From contig NZ_JADIVZ010000018.1 of the NCBI RefSeq assembly GCF_015319165.1, forward strand, positions 1 to 37,408: DNA of 37,408 bases, read 5' to 3'. Numbering within the stretch: position 1 is the first letter of the stretch; the number at the start of each line of letters is the position of its first letter. The DNA is from Nocardioides acrostichi (GTDB lineage Bacteria > Actinomycetota > Actinomycetes > Propionibacteriales > Nocardioidaceae). Below are positions 14,945 to 23,863 of this stretch, piece after piece. A model generated the notes under the pieces. That model saw only the letters and a program-made list of their open reading frames with translations. It was not told where the DNA came from and did not search any database. Position numbers and translations under genes: made by a program.

Positions 14945-15196
14945 TCAGTGACGCCGCGGCGCGATGAGCCAGGAGGCGCGCGCTCCGGCGGCACCGAGCC
15001 CGGCGAGACCCGCCAGGTCGGCACCGGTCAGCCCCATGCTGGGGCCTACCACCCACAGCACTTCACCCTCCACGGGGCCGTTGACGGCGAGCCACAGCAC
15101 GGAGACGAGCGCCAGCGCCACGACCCCGAGCCAGCGGGTGAACGAGAGGGTGGCCGCGGCGAGCACCAGCAGCGAGAGGACCAGGGCCGGCGTCAC
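14945..15196 (-). CDS. Small membrane protein (83 aa)
   Basis: An 83-residue protein with two hydrophobic helices (residues about 3-14 plus 20-38 as one long stretch, and about 45-75 Gly/Ala/Leu rich), ending WLIAPRRH. Codon bias is typical for the window. No known motif is visible. It lies on the same strand between the crotonase (44 bp) and the reductase gene (56 bp) and could be cotranscribed with either. Confidence 0.6.
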   Translation of the reverse strand: MTPALVLSLLVLAAATLSFTRWLGVVALALVSVLWLAVNGPVEGEVLWVVGPSMGLTGADLAGLAGLGAAGARASWLIAPRRH

Positions 15197-15252
15197 GCCT
15201 CAGATCCTCTCTCCCGGGGCGCGCACACGAGCCCCGCACACGTCCTGCGTGG

Positions 15253-15939
15253 TCAGCCGCCGAGGCTCCAGCGCCCGAGCAGGGTGCCGTCGTCCTCGAG
15301 CAGCAGGCGCAGCGCGAGCGGGACGTCGAGGGGGGCGCCTTCGGTGATGCGCGGGTAGGCGCCGGCGACCAGGCGCGGCACCGTGGTGCCGGTGAGCTCG
15401 TCGACGCAGCCCTGGAAGACGAGGTCGCGCAGCAGGTGCGGGCCGCCCTCGCAGAGCTGGGAGGTCCAGCCGCGGTCGGCGAGCGTGGTCTTGAGCTGGG
15501 GCAGGTCGACCCGGTGCGAGCCGAGGATGAGCACGTTCTCCTCGCCGAGGATCTCACTCGCGGTGGCGAGGCCGTCGGAGCGTGAGCAGGTGGCGAGCAG
15601 CACCTGGCCTGGGGCGGCGTCGCGCAGCGACTCCGGCACCTGGGCCTTGCGGCTGACCAGCACGATGGGGGTGCCCTCGATGGGCGCGTACTTCTCGGCC
15701 TTGGCGGAGCCGGCGCCGACGACGATCACGTCGGCGAGCTCGCGCAGGGTCGAGAACACCCGCTGGTCGGCGGGGTTGTTGATCGAGGCGCTGCGGGCGT
15801 CGTCGCCGGTCGCGGACCCGTCGACCGTGCTCACCATGTTGCCGCGCAGGAACGTCTGCCCCGTGGGCACCGCGTAGAGCGCCTTCAGGTCGTCGTCGGT
15901 GACGTGGTCGTTGGGCTCGGCACCGGTGAGCACTCGCAT
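15253..15939 (-). CDS. RibD C-terminal/pyrimidine reductase family protein
   Basis: This 228-aa NADPH-dependent reductase has the dihydrofolate-reductase-like fold of the RibD C-terminal domain. Recognisable pieces are RGNMVSTVDGSATGDDARSA (residues about 32-51, substrate loop), ADVIVVGAGSAKAEKYAPIE (about 69-88), LGSHRVDLPQLKTTL and the cofactor segment SQLCEGGPHLLRDLVFQGCV (about 160-180). The deaminase half of RibD is absent. It resembles mycobacterial Rv2671-type proteins, which can act as an alternative dihydrofolate or pyrimidine reductase. No riboflavin genes are adjacent. The exact substrate is not decidable here. Confidence 0.85.
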   Translation of the reverse strand: MRVLTGAEPNDHVTDDDLKALYAVPTGQTFLRGNMVSTVDGSATGDDARSASINNPADQRVFSTLRELADVIVVGAGSAKAEKYAPIEGTPIVLVSRKAQVPESLRDAAPGQVLLATCSRSDGLATASEILGEENVLILGSHRVDLPQLKTTLADRGWTSQLCEGGPHLLRDLVFQGCVDELTGTTVPRLVAGAYPRITEGAPLDVPLALRLLLEDDGTLLGRWSLGG

Positions 15940-16243
15940 GGGAGCAGGATCGCACCCCGCCCGCACGCCGCACCGGGCGGGGCCGCGGTGCGTAGTCAGA
16001 TCGGGTGGTGTGCCACTGCTGGTCCAGACGGGTCGTAACGAGCCATTTCCCTTGCAGACATGGAGAAACGCGCCCTCCTGCGGCAGAGTTGGCCCTGGAG
16101 GCACGGACCTCCGCTATGGGGAGCGACCGCCGTTTCGCGGAGGGCGAGTCGCGTGGCCGGTGCTGGGGGGTGCCGGCGTCGGTGGGTCGGGCGCATGCGC
16201 TGACCCACCGGCCCCGCCGCGCCCGCGCGAGACGGCTCGCGTG
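15940..16243. other. Intergenic region, no gene seen
   Basis: About 300 bp without convincing coding bias on either strand. It holds the strong hairpin annotated at 16180-16210 and the upstream region of the reductase gene. No RNA gene or clear promoter is visible. Confidence 0.5.
16180..16210 (-). terminator. Hairpin downstream of the rhomboid operon
   Basis: The 9-bp arms CGGTGGGTC/GACCCACCG enclose a 13-nt loop that itself contains the palindrome GCGCATGCGC. It lies 34 bp past the last minus-strand stop. There is no T-tract, so it may be a terminator or an RNA-stabilising hairpin. Confidence 0.45.
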
Positions 16244-16543
16244 CTACCGCCAGGCCCGCCATACACCGACCACGGCCCCGCTGCCCAGCAGCCAGACCAG
16301 CAGCGCGGGCACGTCGAACATGTGCAGCCCGTGGCCCGCCGACATCGTCACGAGCACCGGCCCCGACCACTCCGGCGGCAGCAGCAGCACCATGACCGTG
16401 AGGATCGAGAGGCAGGCCTCCATCACGATCAGCCACACCCGCATCACCTCGCGCCGCGAGGCGTCGTCGCCGCGTTCCGTCAGCGGGGAGCCGGACGCCG
16501 GCCGGGTGCGCGGTTGCTCGTCGGTCGCCACGCCGCTCACCAC
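16244..16543 (-). CDS. Small membrane protein (99 aa)
   Basis: This protein has a charged N-terminal third (DEQPRTRPASG, TERGDDASRREV) followed by two hydrophobic helices (about 36-55 and 72-94), and ends VWRAWR. The GTG start at 16543 overlaps the end of the rhomboid gene by 7 bp, so it is translationally coupled and likely part of the same operon. No family is recognised. Confidence 0.65.
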   Translation of the reverse strand: MVSGVATDEQPRTRPASGSPLTERGDDASRREVMRVWLIVMEACLSILTVMVLLLPPEWSGPVLVTMSAGHGLHMFDVPALLVWLLGSGAVVGVWRAWR

Positions 16544-17145
16544 CCGCCGTAGGACGGCACGCGCTCGCGGCGCTCACGGCGTCCGAGCGCCACAGCGGCG
16601 AACGCGCCGCCGACGGCACCGAAGAAGTGCGCCTGCCACGACACCCCCGGCGCTCCGGGCAGCACGCCGAGCAGCACGGAGCCGTAGGCCACGAACAGCA
16701 CCAGCCCCACGAGCAGCTGGCGCCAACTGCGGGAGAAGAAGCCACGCAGCAGCAGGTAGGTGAGCCAGCCGAAGATGAGTCCCGAGGCGCCGACCGTCAC
16801 GGTGTAGCTGGGGGCGATCAGCCAGACCCCCAGCCCGGAGACGGCCCACACGATGATCGTGGCCACGACCCCGCGGGAGATGTCGCCGACGAGGACGGCG
16901 AAGAAGAGCAGGCCGACGAGGAACGAGTTGCCGATCAGGTGGCCCCAGCCCGCGTGCAGGAGGGGGGCGAAGAGCACCCCGGAGAGCCCGGCGAGGGTGC
17001 GCGGCCGGATGCCCTCGCTGTCCATCACCGTCGGCGTGCTCTGGTCGGCGAGCTCGATGACCCACAGCAGCGCCACGAACCCCAGCGAGATCGCGAGCGC
17101 GGTCGGCCACGTGCCAGCGCGGCGGGTCTGCTGGGTCAGGCTCAT
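16537..17145 (-). CDS. Rhomboid-family intramembrane serine protease
   Basis: This 202-aa protein has about six hydrophobic segments. The catalytic dyad is visible: Ser121 in GASG (119-122) and His173 in AHFFGAVGG. The conserved HxxxxHxxxN of TM2 is present as H64-AGWG-H69-LIGN. Such proteases cleave transmembrane segments of other membrane proteins; the substrate is unknown. The ATG at 17145 gives a normal short cytoplasmic N-terminus, and a longer open frame upstream lacks support. It is followed by the coupled 99-aa membrane protein gene. Confidence 0.9.
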   Translation of the reverse strand: MSLTQQTRRAGTWPTALAISLGFVALLWVIELADQSTPTVMDSEGIRPRTLAGLSGVLFAPLLHAGWGHLIGNSFLVGLLFFAVLVGDISRGVVATIIVWAVSGLGVWLIAPSYTVTVGASGLIFGWLTYLLLRGFFSRSWRQLLVGLVLFVAYGSVLLGVLPGAPGVSWQAHFFGAVGGAFAAVALGRRERRERVPSYGGW

Positions 17146-17520
17146 GCGGGCAAGCCTAGGCGGGCGGTGTTTCGTCGGTCGTCGCTTCTTAACTGCGGCC
17201 AGGGAGACGCTCGAGATGTTGCGGCCCCGCTGCCGGCCAACAACCACTCGGCGGCCATCCCGGCATACGAGTCACTCAGAGCCGCCGTCAGCGCCTACCG
17301 GAGGTTAAAGGCAGCATCGCCCCCTTTGTACCCGACTCCAGCCCGAGGCTGACTCTTTGGCGTGACGCGAGGTCGGGGCCCGCAGCACTACCCGGTGCTA
17401 TTCACGAAGGGGCCATCGGGCAGCAGACTTTCGCCGCCGAAATCCCCCACACGCTCAAGGCGGAACAGCATCTGACGGTTCTGACACCCAACTTCGTTCA
17501 CGAGTCCCTGCGATTCTTAA
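17146..17520. other. Intergenic region before the polysaccharide locus
   Basis: About 375 bp with no recognisable gene and less biased base use than its left neighbours. The frame of the beta-helix gene is closed here (TAA at 17518-17520), so that gene's original 5' end has either been lost or rearranged. No IS ends or tRNA were seen. Confidence 0.45.
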
Positions 17521-18787
17521 GGACGACGAGGTCGCGACCGCGTCGAGGGCCGAGTAACGAGCGCCAGCCATAATGCGGAGAACGTCGCTGGTGGCACCTA
17601 CGCCAAGCCTGCTCTTTCGGCGGCCTATGCCGCGAAGCCCGAGAACGCGCAGCGGGCAGTTGGGGAGGACTCTCTCACCATCCGCGCTCGCAAGGGTGGA
17701 CTGGCGGGAGACGCGGCGATTGCGGACATGATTGCGCGTGTCGGGTCCACCGGACTGGGACGTGCGCTTCTTGACCCAGGCGAGTACCTCGTCTCTAGCC
17801 GGGTCGACTTTCCCGCCGGCCTTGAGGTCGACTTCGGAGGCGCTCGGGGCCGGGCCGTCATCAAGGCCGCCACTGGGTTCACCGACAGCCACGTCGTCCG
17901 GCTCGCCGGGTTCGGGTCACGCCTCCGAAACGCCACCATCGACTGCAACGACCGGCCAGGCGTCTCTGGGGTGCTGATCCACGAAGCTCAGGAGCAAAGT
18001 GGACTGGACGAGTTCCTCATCAGCAACTACATGGCCGCCGCCATCGATGTGCGCACAGACGCTGGCGGCGCCTTCACGCCACAGAACTACGTCATCACGC
18101 ACGGCGAGTGCTACACGTCGGCCTCTCATGACGGCACCACGCCATCTATGGTCATCCGAGGCGCCGCTCCCATCGACATCAACGACATCACCTTCAACGT
18201 CAAGAGCCTCTTGGACCTGCCCGCCGGCTCAGTGGCTATCCGAGTCCTGTGCGGCAAGGTTCCGATACGCAACATCCACATCGAGCATCACGAGACTGGA
18301 GTCGAGTTCGGCAACGACACGCTGGGGATCCACGCTACCGACGCCGTGCTCGACCAGTTCAACCTTGATCGCGGCGTGAAGTACGGAGTCACCATCAGCA
18401 CGGGGACGAGTGCCTTCGACCTTCGCAACATCTTCAACAAATCCACCGCCAACCTGGGCGCGATCCGCGAACTCGTCTCGGGCGGCTTCGGCGTCCTGCC
18501 GGGGGCCTCGTATCAGCAGGTCACCGCGTCGGGCGGCGGCTCGGGGCCTGATCATCGTTGCTACGGGCGGGAGCGGTGGCAAGAACCAACTAGCCAACCT
18601 CAAGGTCAATGGCGAGCTCGCACCCACCGGCGATCTAAAGCACACCGGCACCAAGGCGGGCTTCAGAGGCGCCACGCCCATCCAGGCCCCCACGGTCTCA
18701 GGTTCGCGTGCTGGCAACGCAGCCCTGGCCAGCGTGATCAACCAGCTGGTGGCGCAGGGACTATTGATCGACGGAACCTCTGCCTAG
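17521..18787 (+). pseudogene. Right-handed beta-helix / phage tail-fibre-like protein, frameshifted
   Basis: The reading frame is open from 17521, with a first ATG at 17728. It encodes a Ser/Gly/Asn-rich, beta-strand-rich protein: ADMIARVGSTGLGRALLDPG, LEVDFGGARGRAVIKAATGF, LRNATIDCNDRPGVSGVLIH. This pattern fits pectate-lyase-3-type beta-helix proteins. At 18543-18546 a GGGG run seems to carry one extra G. The protein then continues in the next frame as GLIIVATGGSGGKNQLANLK to SRAGNAALASVINQLVAQGL and ends IDGTSA. That last segment resembles the C-terminus of phage tail or appendage proteins. No start codon with a ribosome site is seen at the 5' side. It is either a decayed surface-polysaccharide-binding or depolymerase gene, or a sequencing indel. 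Its stop overlaps the convergent ligase stop (shared CTAG). Confidence 0.65.
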
Positions 18788-20055
18788 ACCGCGATCTTGT
18801 CATCGCTCTCGCGAGACTGGCGTCGCACGCGGCCCTGAAGCGTTGGGCCCACCTTCTGCGCAGGAAGCGTCGGCCGCGAAAGCGACAGCCCCACCATCGT
18901 GGCAGCAGGAAGCACGTCAAGGATCGAGATGATCAGGTTGTCCGTCAACGACCCAGACATCAGCGCGAGCATCGAGATGAGCGCGCCAAGGTGGCACGCC
19001 TTGTCGACCGGATCCGAGGCCGCACGCCACAGCTTGTAAGCCAGCAGAACCAGGGTCAGCGCTCCAACTGACCACAAGACGACGCCAACGTAGCCCGTGT
19101 CGTGCAGGAGCCGCAGGTACTCGTTGTGGGGATGGTCCTGGCCGGTGAGCGCCGGAAGGTACTCCGAGATCGCCCCAGGGCCCCATCCCAGCAAAGGATT
19201 GGGGGCTTGGTGGAAGTGCCGGAGCGTGATCTCCCACAGCAGGTCTCGACCCGAGGTGTTTACCTTGACGCCCAACAGGGAGCCGTTGTCGCCGCCCACG
19301 AATCTGTCTCGGACAGCCGGAATGCGAGTGAGCGCGACGTAGCCGGCGATCGCCACTAGGACTAGCCGGATGCCCAGGCGAATGGCGGCACGCGTTCCGC
19401 CGGCGCTCAGCGAAGGGATGAGCAGCAATCCCGCGCCGATGACCGCCGGAGTCCGGGACAGCGACAGAACTATGGCCGCCATGATCGCGTACATGACCCA
19501 GGGCCGAACGTTCCCGTAGGCGATGAATGGAACGATCACGCACATCGCGAAGAGGCCGCCCCACCCGGTGCCACGAGCACCGTGAAAACCTTCGATCAGC
19601 CCCGGCCCGGTAGCCAACACCAGGACCACGTAGCCGATGGCTGCGACCAGCGCGAGGCGCGTGGTCCACTTGACGAAGATCTCTGGGGTTCCTCGGCTCG
19701 AGGCGGCGGACACGGCCGCTGCCGTCAGCGGGAAGAGCCAGTAGACGATGACGTTCTGGACGCCATCGGTGGTGACGCCACTGACCACTAGGACACTGGT
19801 GGCCCAGATGGGCAGCAGCCACACAGGCCAGGGGACCATGCGCCTCATCAGCGCTACCGGCTCACGGTTCGGAGAACTCCGATCCTCGCGCATGAGCGCT
19901 TTGGGAAACATGAAGACGGCGGCGATCAGTAGCAGGATGGTCAGAGGGCCTTGTAGCCCGGCGCGCGCCAAGGTGTCCTGCACTAGCAGCATGAACGCTG
20001 CCGCCGCCGCCAGCAGCGGCACCCGAGCCCTGGGAGCTGGGGTCGTCTTAGCCAT
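18784..20055 (-). CDS. O-antigen ligase/polymerase-like membrane protein
   Basis: This 423-aa protein has about ten to eleven hydrophobic segments. A large extracytoplasmic loop between roughly residues 250 and 320 contains GRDLLWEITLRHFHQAPNPL, LGWGPGAISEYLPAL and DHPHNEYLRLLHDTGYVG. This is the Wzy_C/O-antigen ligase signature with the H-x-H-N element. It probably polymerises or ligates lipid-linked oligosaccharides on the outer face of the membrane. The ATG at 20055 was chosen because upstream residues are encoded inside the acyltransferase gene, which it overlaps by 8 bp, indicating coupling. It is downstream of the acyltransferase in one operon. Confidence 0.85.
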   Translation of the reverse strand: MAKTTPAPRARVPLLAAAAAFMLLVQDTLARAGLQGPLTILLLIAAVFMFPKALMREDRSSPNREPVALMRRMVPWPVWLLPIWATSVLVVSGVTTDGVQNVIVYWLFPLTAAAVSAASSRGTPEIFVKWTTRLALVAAIGYVVLVLATGPGLIEGFHGARGTGWGGLFAMCVIVPFIAYGNVRPWVMYAIMAAIVLSLSRTPAVIGAGLLLIPSLSAGGTRAAIRLGIRLVLVAIAGYVALTRIPAVRDRFVGGDNGSLLGVKVNTSGRDLLWEITLRHFHQAPNPLLGWGPGAISEYLPALTGQDHPHNEYLRLLHDTGYVGVVLWSVGALTLVLLAYKLWRAASDPVDKACHLGALISMLALMSGSLTDNLIISILDVLPAATMVGLSLSRPTLPAQKVGPTLQGRVRRQSRESDDKIAV

Positions 20056-21229
20056 TGAGTTGGGGTTCCGTCCTCGGCGATGACAGCTTGAATAGGGCGA
20101 AGAAGCGACGGCGCACACGCGTGGTCTGCCGCTCGGTGGCCAGTGAAAACACGTAGGCCATCAACATCACCGCAAGGCAGAGAGCCACATAGGCCACCCA
20201 GTGGGCGGGGGTCGAAGCCCAACGATCGCCAGCACTGACCCCGAACACGGCGATCCCAAACACCACAATCGGGAGATGCACGGCGTACAGCGAGTAGGAA
20301 CTGTCCGCGTATCCCGAAGCGCGGCCGAGCAAGCCGCCCCCGGAAGGCTCCCGTCTGATCGCAAAGTCGTTGAGCAGAAGTACCAGCAAGACCGTGGTGA
20401 CCACAGCGACTCCATAGTCCCGGACGATGAGAGGGCCTGCGCCGGCACGAGCCACGACGGCCGCCAGCAGGACCGCGAAGCCGACCGCGCTCTGCGCGGC
20501 AGCCAACGTCAGGCGACCGAGCTTGTGCAACCTCGCCTGGAGTGCACGCGCGGCCATGGCCACTCCGACCCCCATGCACCACATCGGGAAGTAGGCCACA
20601 ATTCTGGGCCCGACGAAGAGGCAGACGGCCAAGAGGACGGCGAGGTGCACCCACCGGCCTCGTCCGATCACGGCCAACGCAAGCAGCGGGAACATGACGT
20701 AGAACCAGAACTCAAAGCCGATCGACCAGAGGGCCGTGTTAGACCCCAGCGGCGGCACGTGGACGGTTTGCAGGAACGCGGCATTGCCCAGGAAGTCCCA
20801 GACGCTGTCGTTGGGCGCCTCGGAAACCACCTGCTGGTGATAGGCGGCGTCGGCGTTGTACACGGATGCAGCTGGGAACAGCGCGCGGCCAACCCGGTCG
20901 AGGATGAGGGTGAGCACCAGGGCGGGCAGGAGCACCAGCCAGAGCCTGATGAGTCGCTGAGTGCCGTACCGACTCCATGAGAACCTGCGACGCTTGGTGT
21001 CGCGTATGACCGCGCCGCCAACCCAGAAGCCCGAGAGTACGAAGAAGACGATCACGGCTTGATGGCCTAACGAGGTCACTCCATACAGAGCGAAGTTGAC
21101 GAGCGTGTGGGGCACATCGTCATAGTCCTTGAACAAGAGGACGCGAAAGTGGCTCGCCAGGACGGCCACTGCTGCGACAGCTCGTAGAAGGTTGACCGCA
21201 TCGTTCTTGTTAGAGCCGTCCGCTAGCAC
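20048..21229 (-). CDS. Acyltransferase 3 family membrane protein
   Basis: This 393-aa integral membrane O-acyltransferase belongs to the OafA/YrhL-like Acyl_transf_3 family. The N-terminal NLLRAVAAVAVLASHFRVLL contains the conserved histidine (His27). VIVFFVLSGFWVGGAV and YGTQRLIRLWLVLLPAL are further family hallmarks, and about ten membrane segments follow. It likely acetylates or otherwise acylates sugars of the surface polysaccharide. The start is GTG at 21229. The stop overlaps the start of the ligase gene, so the pair is cotranscribed. The fused SGNH domain found in some members is absent. Confidence 0.88.
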   Translation of the reverse strand: MLADGSNKNDAVNLLRAVAAVAVLASHFRVLLFKDYDDVPHTLVNFALYGVTSLGHQAVIVFFVLSGFWVGGAVIRDTKRRRFSWSRYGTQRLIRLWLVLLPALVLTLILDRVGRALFPAASVYNADAAYHQQVVSEAPNDSVWDFLGNAAFLQTVHVPPLGSNTALWSIGFEFWFYVMFPLLALAVIGRGRWVHLAVLLAVCLFVGPRIVAYFPMWCMGVGVAMAARALQARLHKLGRLTLAAAQSAVGFAVLLAAVVARAGAGPLIVRDYGVAVVTTVLLVLLLNDFAIRREPSGGGLLGRASGYADSSYSLYAVHLPIVVFGIAVFGVSAGDRWASTPAHWVAYVALCLAVMLMAYVFSLATERQTTRVRRRFFALFKLSSPRTEPQLNG

Positions 21230-21733
21230 GGCAGAACGATACCGATCTCCGCCGCGATCGCTAGGGCGAGAGTTTACTTCGGGACGCTGTCGATGCCCTC
21301 ACGCCCAGCACTGAACCGGTCTGCCGGGCCCACTCTGCCTCGAATGAGCCGTTCGGCCGGGAAGGACCAGAACTCCCGAGGTCACGCCGTGGGGTGATGA
21401 GCCTCCCCGCACCAGGGCGACCGGATGACTCTTGAGGCAAAATTGTCATGGGGTTCGTCGGGCACGTAGCGGCACCCGTACACCCCCTCGAATACGGCAT
21501 CGACGACGCGTCACGAGTTGCAAACGGCCAAGCTCGACCTCCCGCTCGACGCTGCGAGAGCGACTTCGGCAGATGGGCCTGGCGGAGCCATTGATCGTGA
21601 GCACGGTGGGCAGCCTGCCACTCAGGCTCGAGGCGAGCCGGGCGATCACTTGTCGAACTTCAACGCAAGAGACAGGGGTTTCTTGCCGAAATATGAGTGC
21701 TCTCAGGCCGCCCCTGACGATCTCTGGGGCACG
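21230..21733. other. Intergenic region, 504 bp, no gene recognised
   Basis: Neither strand shows sustained codon bias. Short open frames lack ribosome sites or recognisable products. An imperfect hairpin (GCAAGA 21665-21670 with TCTTGC 21681-21686) lies 48 bp past the ugd stop and could terminate that transcript. The region may contain decayed sequence and must hold the promoter of the acyltransferase-ligase operon, but no convincing boxes are seen. Confidence 0.4.
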
Positions 21734-22900
21734 CTAGTCCCTTCCGAACATGTCGCGGGTGTAGACCTTCTCCTCGACGTCGAGCAGCTCGTCGGCGAAC
21801 CGGTTGGCGATGATCACGTCGGCGCGGGCCTTGAAGTCGGCGAGGTCGCGCACGACCTCGGAGCCGAAGAAGTCGTCGTCGTCGAGGCCGGGCTCGTAGA
21901 CGAGCACGGGCACGCCCTTGGCCTTGATCCGATTCATGACGCCCTGCACGGAGCTCATCCGGAAGTTGTCGGAGCCCTCCTTCATGACCAGCCGGTGGAT
22001 GCCTACGACCGACGGCTTGCGGCGCAGCACGTCTTCGGCCACGAAGTCCTTGCGCGTGGTGTTGGCCGAGACGATGGCGGAGATGAGGTTCTGCGGCACG
22101 TCGGCGTAGTTGGCCATGAGCTGGCGGGTGTCCTTGGGTAGGCAGTAGCCGCCGTAGCCGAAGCTCGGGTTGTTGTAGTGCGTGCCGATGCGCGGGTCGA
22201 GGCTGACGCCGTCGATGATCTGCTTGGTGTCGAGCCCGTGCAGGGCGGCGTAGGTGTCGAGCTCGTTGAAGTACGCCACCCGCAGCGCCAGGTAGGTGTT
22301 GGCGAACAGCTTGATGGCCTCGGCCTCGGTGGGGCCAGTGAGCAGCACCGGCACGCGCGGATCCTCCGCTCCCTCCACCAGCAGATCGGCCACGAGCTTG
22401 CCGTCGTAGCCGTCGTCTCCGACCACGATGCGCGAGGGGTGCAGGTTGTCGTAGAGCGCGCGACCCTCCCGCAGAAACTCCGGGCTGAAGACGACGCTTT
22501 GCCCCGGGTGCTCAGCCCGCATGCGCTCGGTGAAACCGACCGGGACGGTCGACTTCACGACCACGACGGCGTCGGGGGCGTGCTTCGCCGCGGCCCTGAT
22601 CACGGCCTCGACGGAGGAGGTGTCGAAGTAGTTGGTACGGGTGTCGTAGTTGGTGGGCGTCGCCACGAACACCACCTCGGCACCCGTGAGTCCGGCGGTG
22701 GTGTCGGTCGTGGCACGCAGGTCGAGATCGCAGGTGGCGAGGTACCGCTCGATCTCGGGGTCACGCAGTGGGCTGAGGCCCCGCTGCACGAGGTCCACGC
22801 GGCGCGGGTCGATGTCGATGGCCCGCACCGCGTGACGTTGGGCGAGCATGACGGCGTTGGCGAGCCCGACGTAGCCGATTCCGGCAACCGTGATCTCCAT
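21734..22900 (-). CDS. ugd: UDP-glucose 6-dehydrogenase
   Basis: This enzyme oxidises UDP-glucose to UDP-glucuronate with two NAD+. It is 388 aa, the same length as E. coli Ugd as I recall it, and strikingly similar throughout. NAD-binding is GIGYVGLAN (7-15). Other motifs are YDTRTNYFDTSSVEAVI, VKSTVPVGFTERM, FSPEFLREGRALYDNLHPSR and the catalytic Cys253 in FGYGGYCLPKDT. The ATG at 22900 gives the family N-terminus. It is the last minus-strand gene after the Bat-like operon, 75 bp past the TPR-type gene. The closeness to enterobacterial short-form Ugd hints at horizontal transfer (inference). Confidence 0.95.
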   Translation of the reverse strand: MEITVAGIGYVGLANAVMLAQRHAVRAIDIDPRRVDLVQRGLSPLRDPEIERYLATCDLDLRATTDTTAGLTGAEVVFVATPTNYDTRTNYFDTSSVEAVIRAAAKHAPDAVVVVKSTVPVGFTERMRAEHPGQSVVFSPEFLREGRALYDNLHPSRIVVGDDGYDGKLVADLLVEGAEDPRVPVLLTGPTEAEAIKLFANTYLALRVAYFNELDTYAALHGLDTKQIIDGVSLDPRIGTHYNNPSFGYGGYCLPKDTRQLMANYADVPQNLISAIVSANTTRKDFVAEDVLRRKPSVVGIHRLVMKEGSDNFRMSSVQGVMNRIKAKGVPVLVYEPGLDDDDFFGSEVVRDLADFKARADVIIANRFADELLDVEEKVYTRDMFGRD

Positions 22901-22975
22901 GACCCTCAGGTTGAGCAGCACGGATGGCCAACCGCCCCAGGCGAGGTGAACGCCCGATGCACGGCGGGAGAGGAC

Positions 22976-23863
22976 TCACCACGTCACCGGGGGCTCCTTC
23001 TCTTGGCCGGACGGCGATCGGTCGCTGTCTTGCTGTCTCAACTGCTCGCCCTGACGGTTGCGCTCCTTGAGCTCGGAGAGCTGCGGGTCGTCCTTCTCCT
23101 TCTGCTTCCCTGACCCGCTCTGCTGCTGTTGCTCGAACGACGCCAGCAGCGCGGCGCGCTGGTCGATCAGCTGAGCCAGCCGCTGGTCGACGTCACCCGC
23201 CGAACCGGCGCGCTGCCGTGCGCGAGCCCGAGCGCCAGCGTCGAGCCCCTCGACGGCCGACCGCTCGTCACTCGTGAGGTCTCCGGCGGTGAGCTGCGTG
23301 AGCTCCAGGCTTGAGAACCGGGAGAGGTCGACGCCGGCGGCCCTCGCCAGCTCGACAACCTCGTTGAGACAGCCACCCTCGGCGAGCACCTGACGGCCGG
23401 CCTGGGCCTCGGACTGCACGGTGGCCAAGTCGAGCTTGCCGATGGCGGTCTTCGCGAGCGCTTCATGTGAGAGCGCGAGGTTGATGCGCACCCGGCACTC
23501 CTCGGGTGGCGGCGCCAGCGGCAGGGCCCGCTCGAGCAACCTGACCGCGTCGTCGTACTCCCCCTGCCCGAACGCCGCGGTTCCCTCGTCGTACGGCGAG
23601 ATCCAGCGCTCCACGACGGGGTTCCACCGGGCGTTCGCGGCGAACTGCGATCGGGCGCCTTCGGCGTCCTTCTCGGCATATGCCGCCCGCCCGGCGTGGT
23701 CGTGCCAGAGCAGCACGCCGATCCGGCACGAGACGAGCAAGAGCAGCAGGATCGGTAGGAGCCCGATCCAGAGCAGACGACGACGCCACCGGAGTCGGCG
23801 CTCGGCGACGGCGTCGCGCTCGATCTCGGCCGGAGTGCGGCGAATCCGGGTCAGAGTGGTCAT
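22976..23863 (-). CDS. TPR-like membrane protein of the Bat-type operon
   Basis: This 295-aa protein has an Arg-rich cytoplasmic N-terminus (RRTPAEIERDAVAERRLRWR), one membrane helix (about 31-52), and a TPR-like region (YDEGTAAFGQGEYDDAVRLL, RINLALSHEAL, about 90-135). It ends in a highly charged Gln/Glu/Lys/Arg-rich tail (QQQQSGSGKQKEKDDPQLSE). The ATG at 23863 overlaps the preceding VWA gene stop by 4 bp (ATGA), so translation is coupled. It occupies the position of BatC/BatE-like TPR proteins in MoxR-DUF58-VWA operons. A scaffolding role near the membrane is likely, but there is no specific evidence. Confidence 0.75.
   Translation of the reverse strand: MTTLTRIRRTPAEIERDAVAERRLRWRRRLLWIGLLPILLLLLVSCRIGVLLWHDHAGRAAYAEKDAEGARSQFAANARWNPVVERWISPYDEGTAAFGQGEYDDAVRLLERALPLAPPPEECRVRINLALSHEALAKTAIGKLDLATVQSEAQAGRQVLAEGGCLNEVVELARAAGVDLSRFSSLELTQLTAGDLTSDERSAVEGLDAGARARARQRAGSAGDVDQRLAQLIDQRAALLASFEQQQQSGSGKQKEKDDPQLSELKERNRQGEQLRQQDSDRSPSGQEKEPPVTW

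Noticed and set aside
14031..14951. Long rightward open frame antisense to the crotonase gene
   Set aside because: Its product is an Arg/Gly/Ala/His-rich mixture without motifs, while the opposite strand encodes a clear crotonase. High GC readily opens antisense frames.
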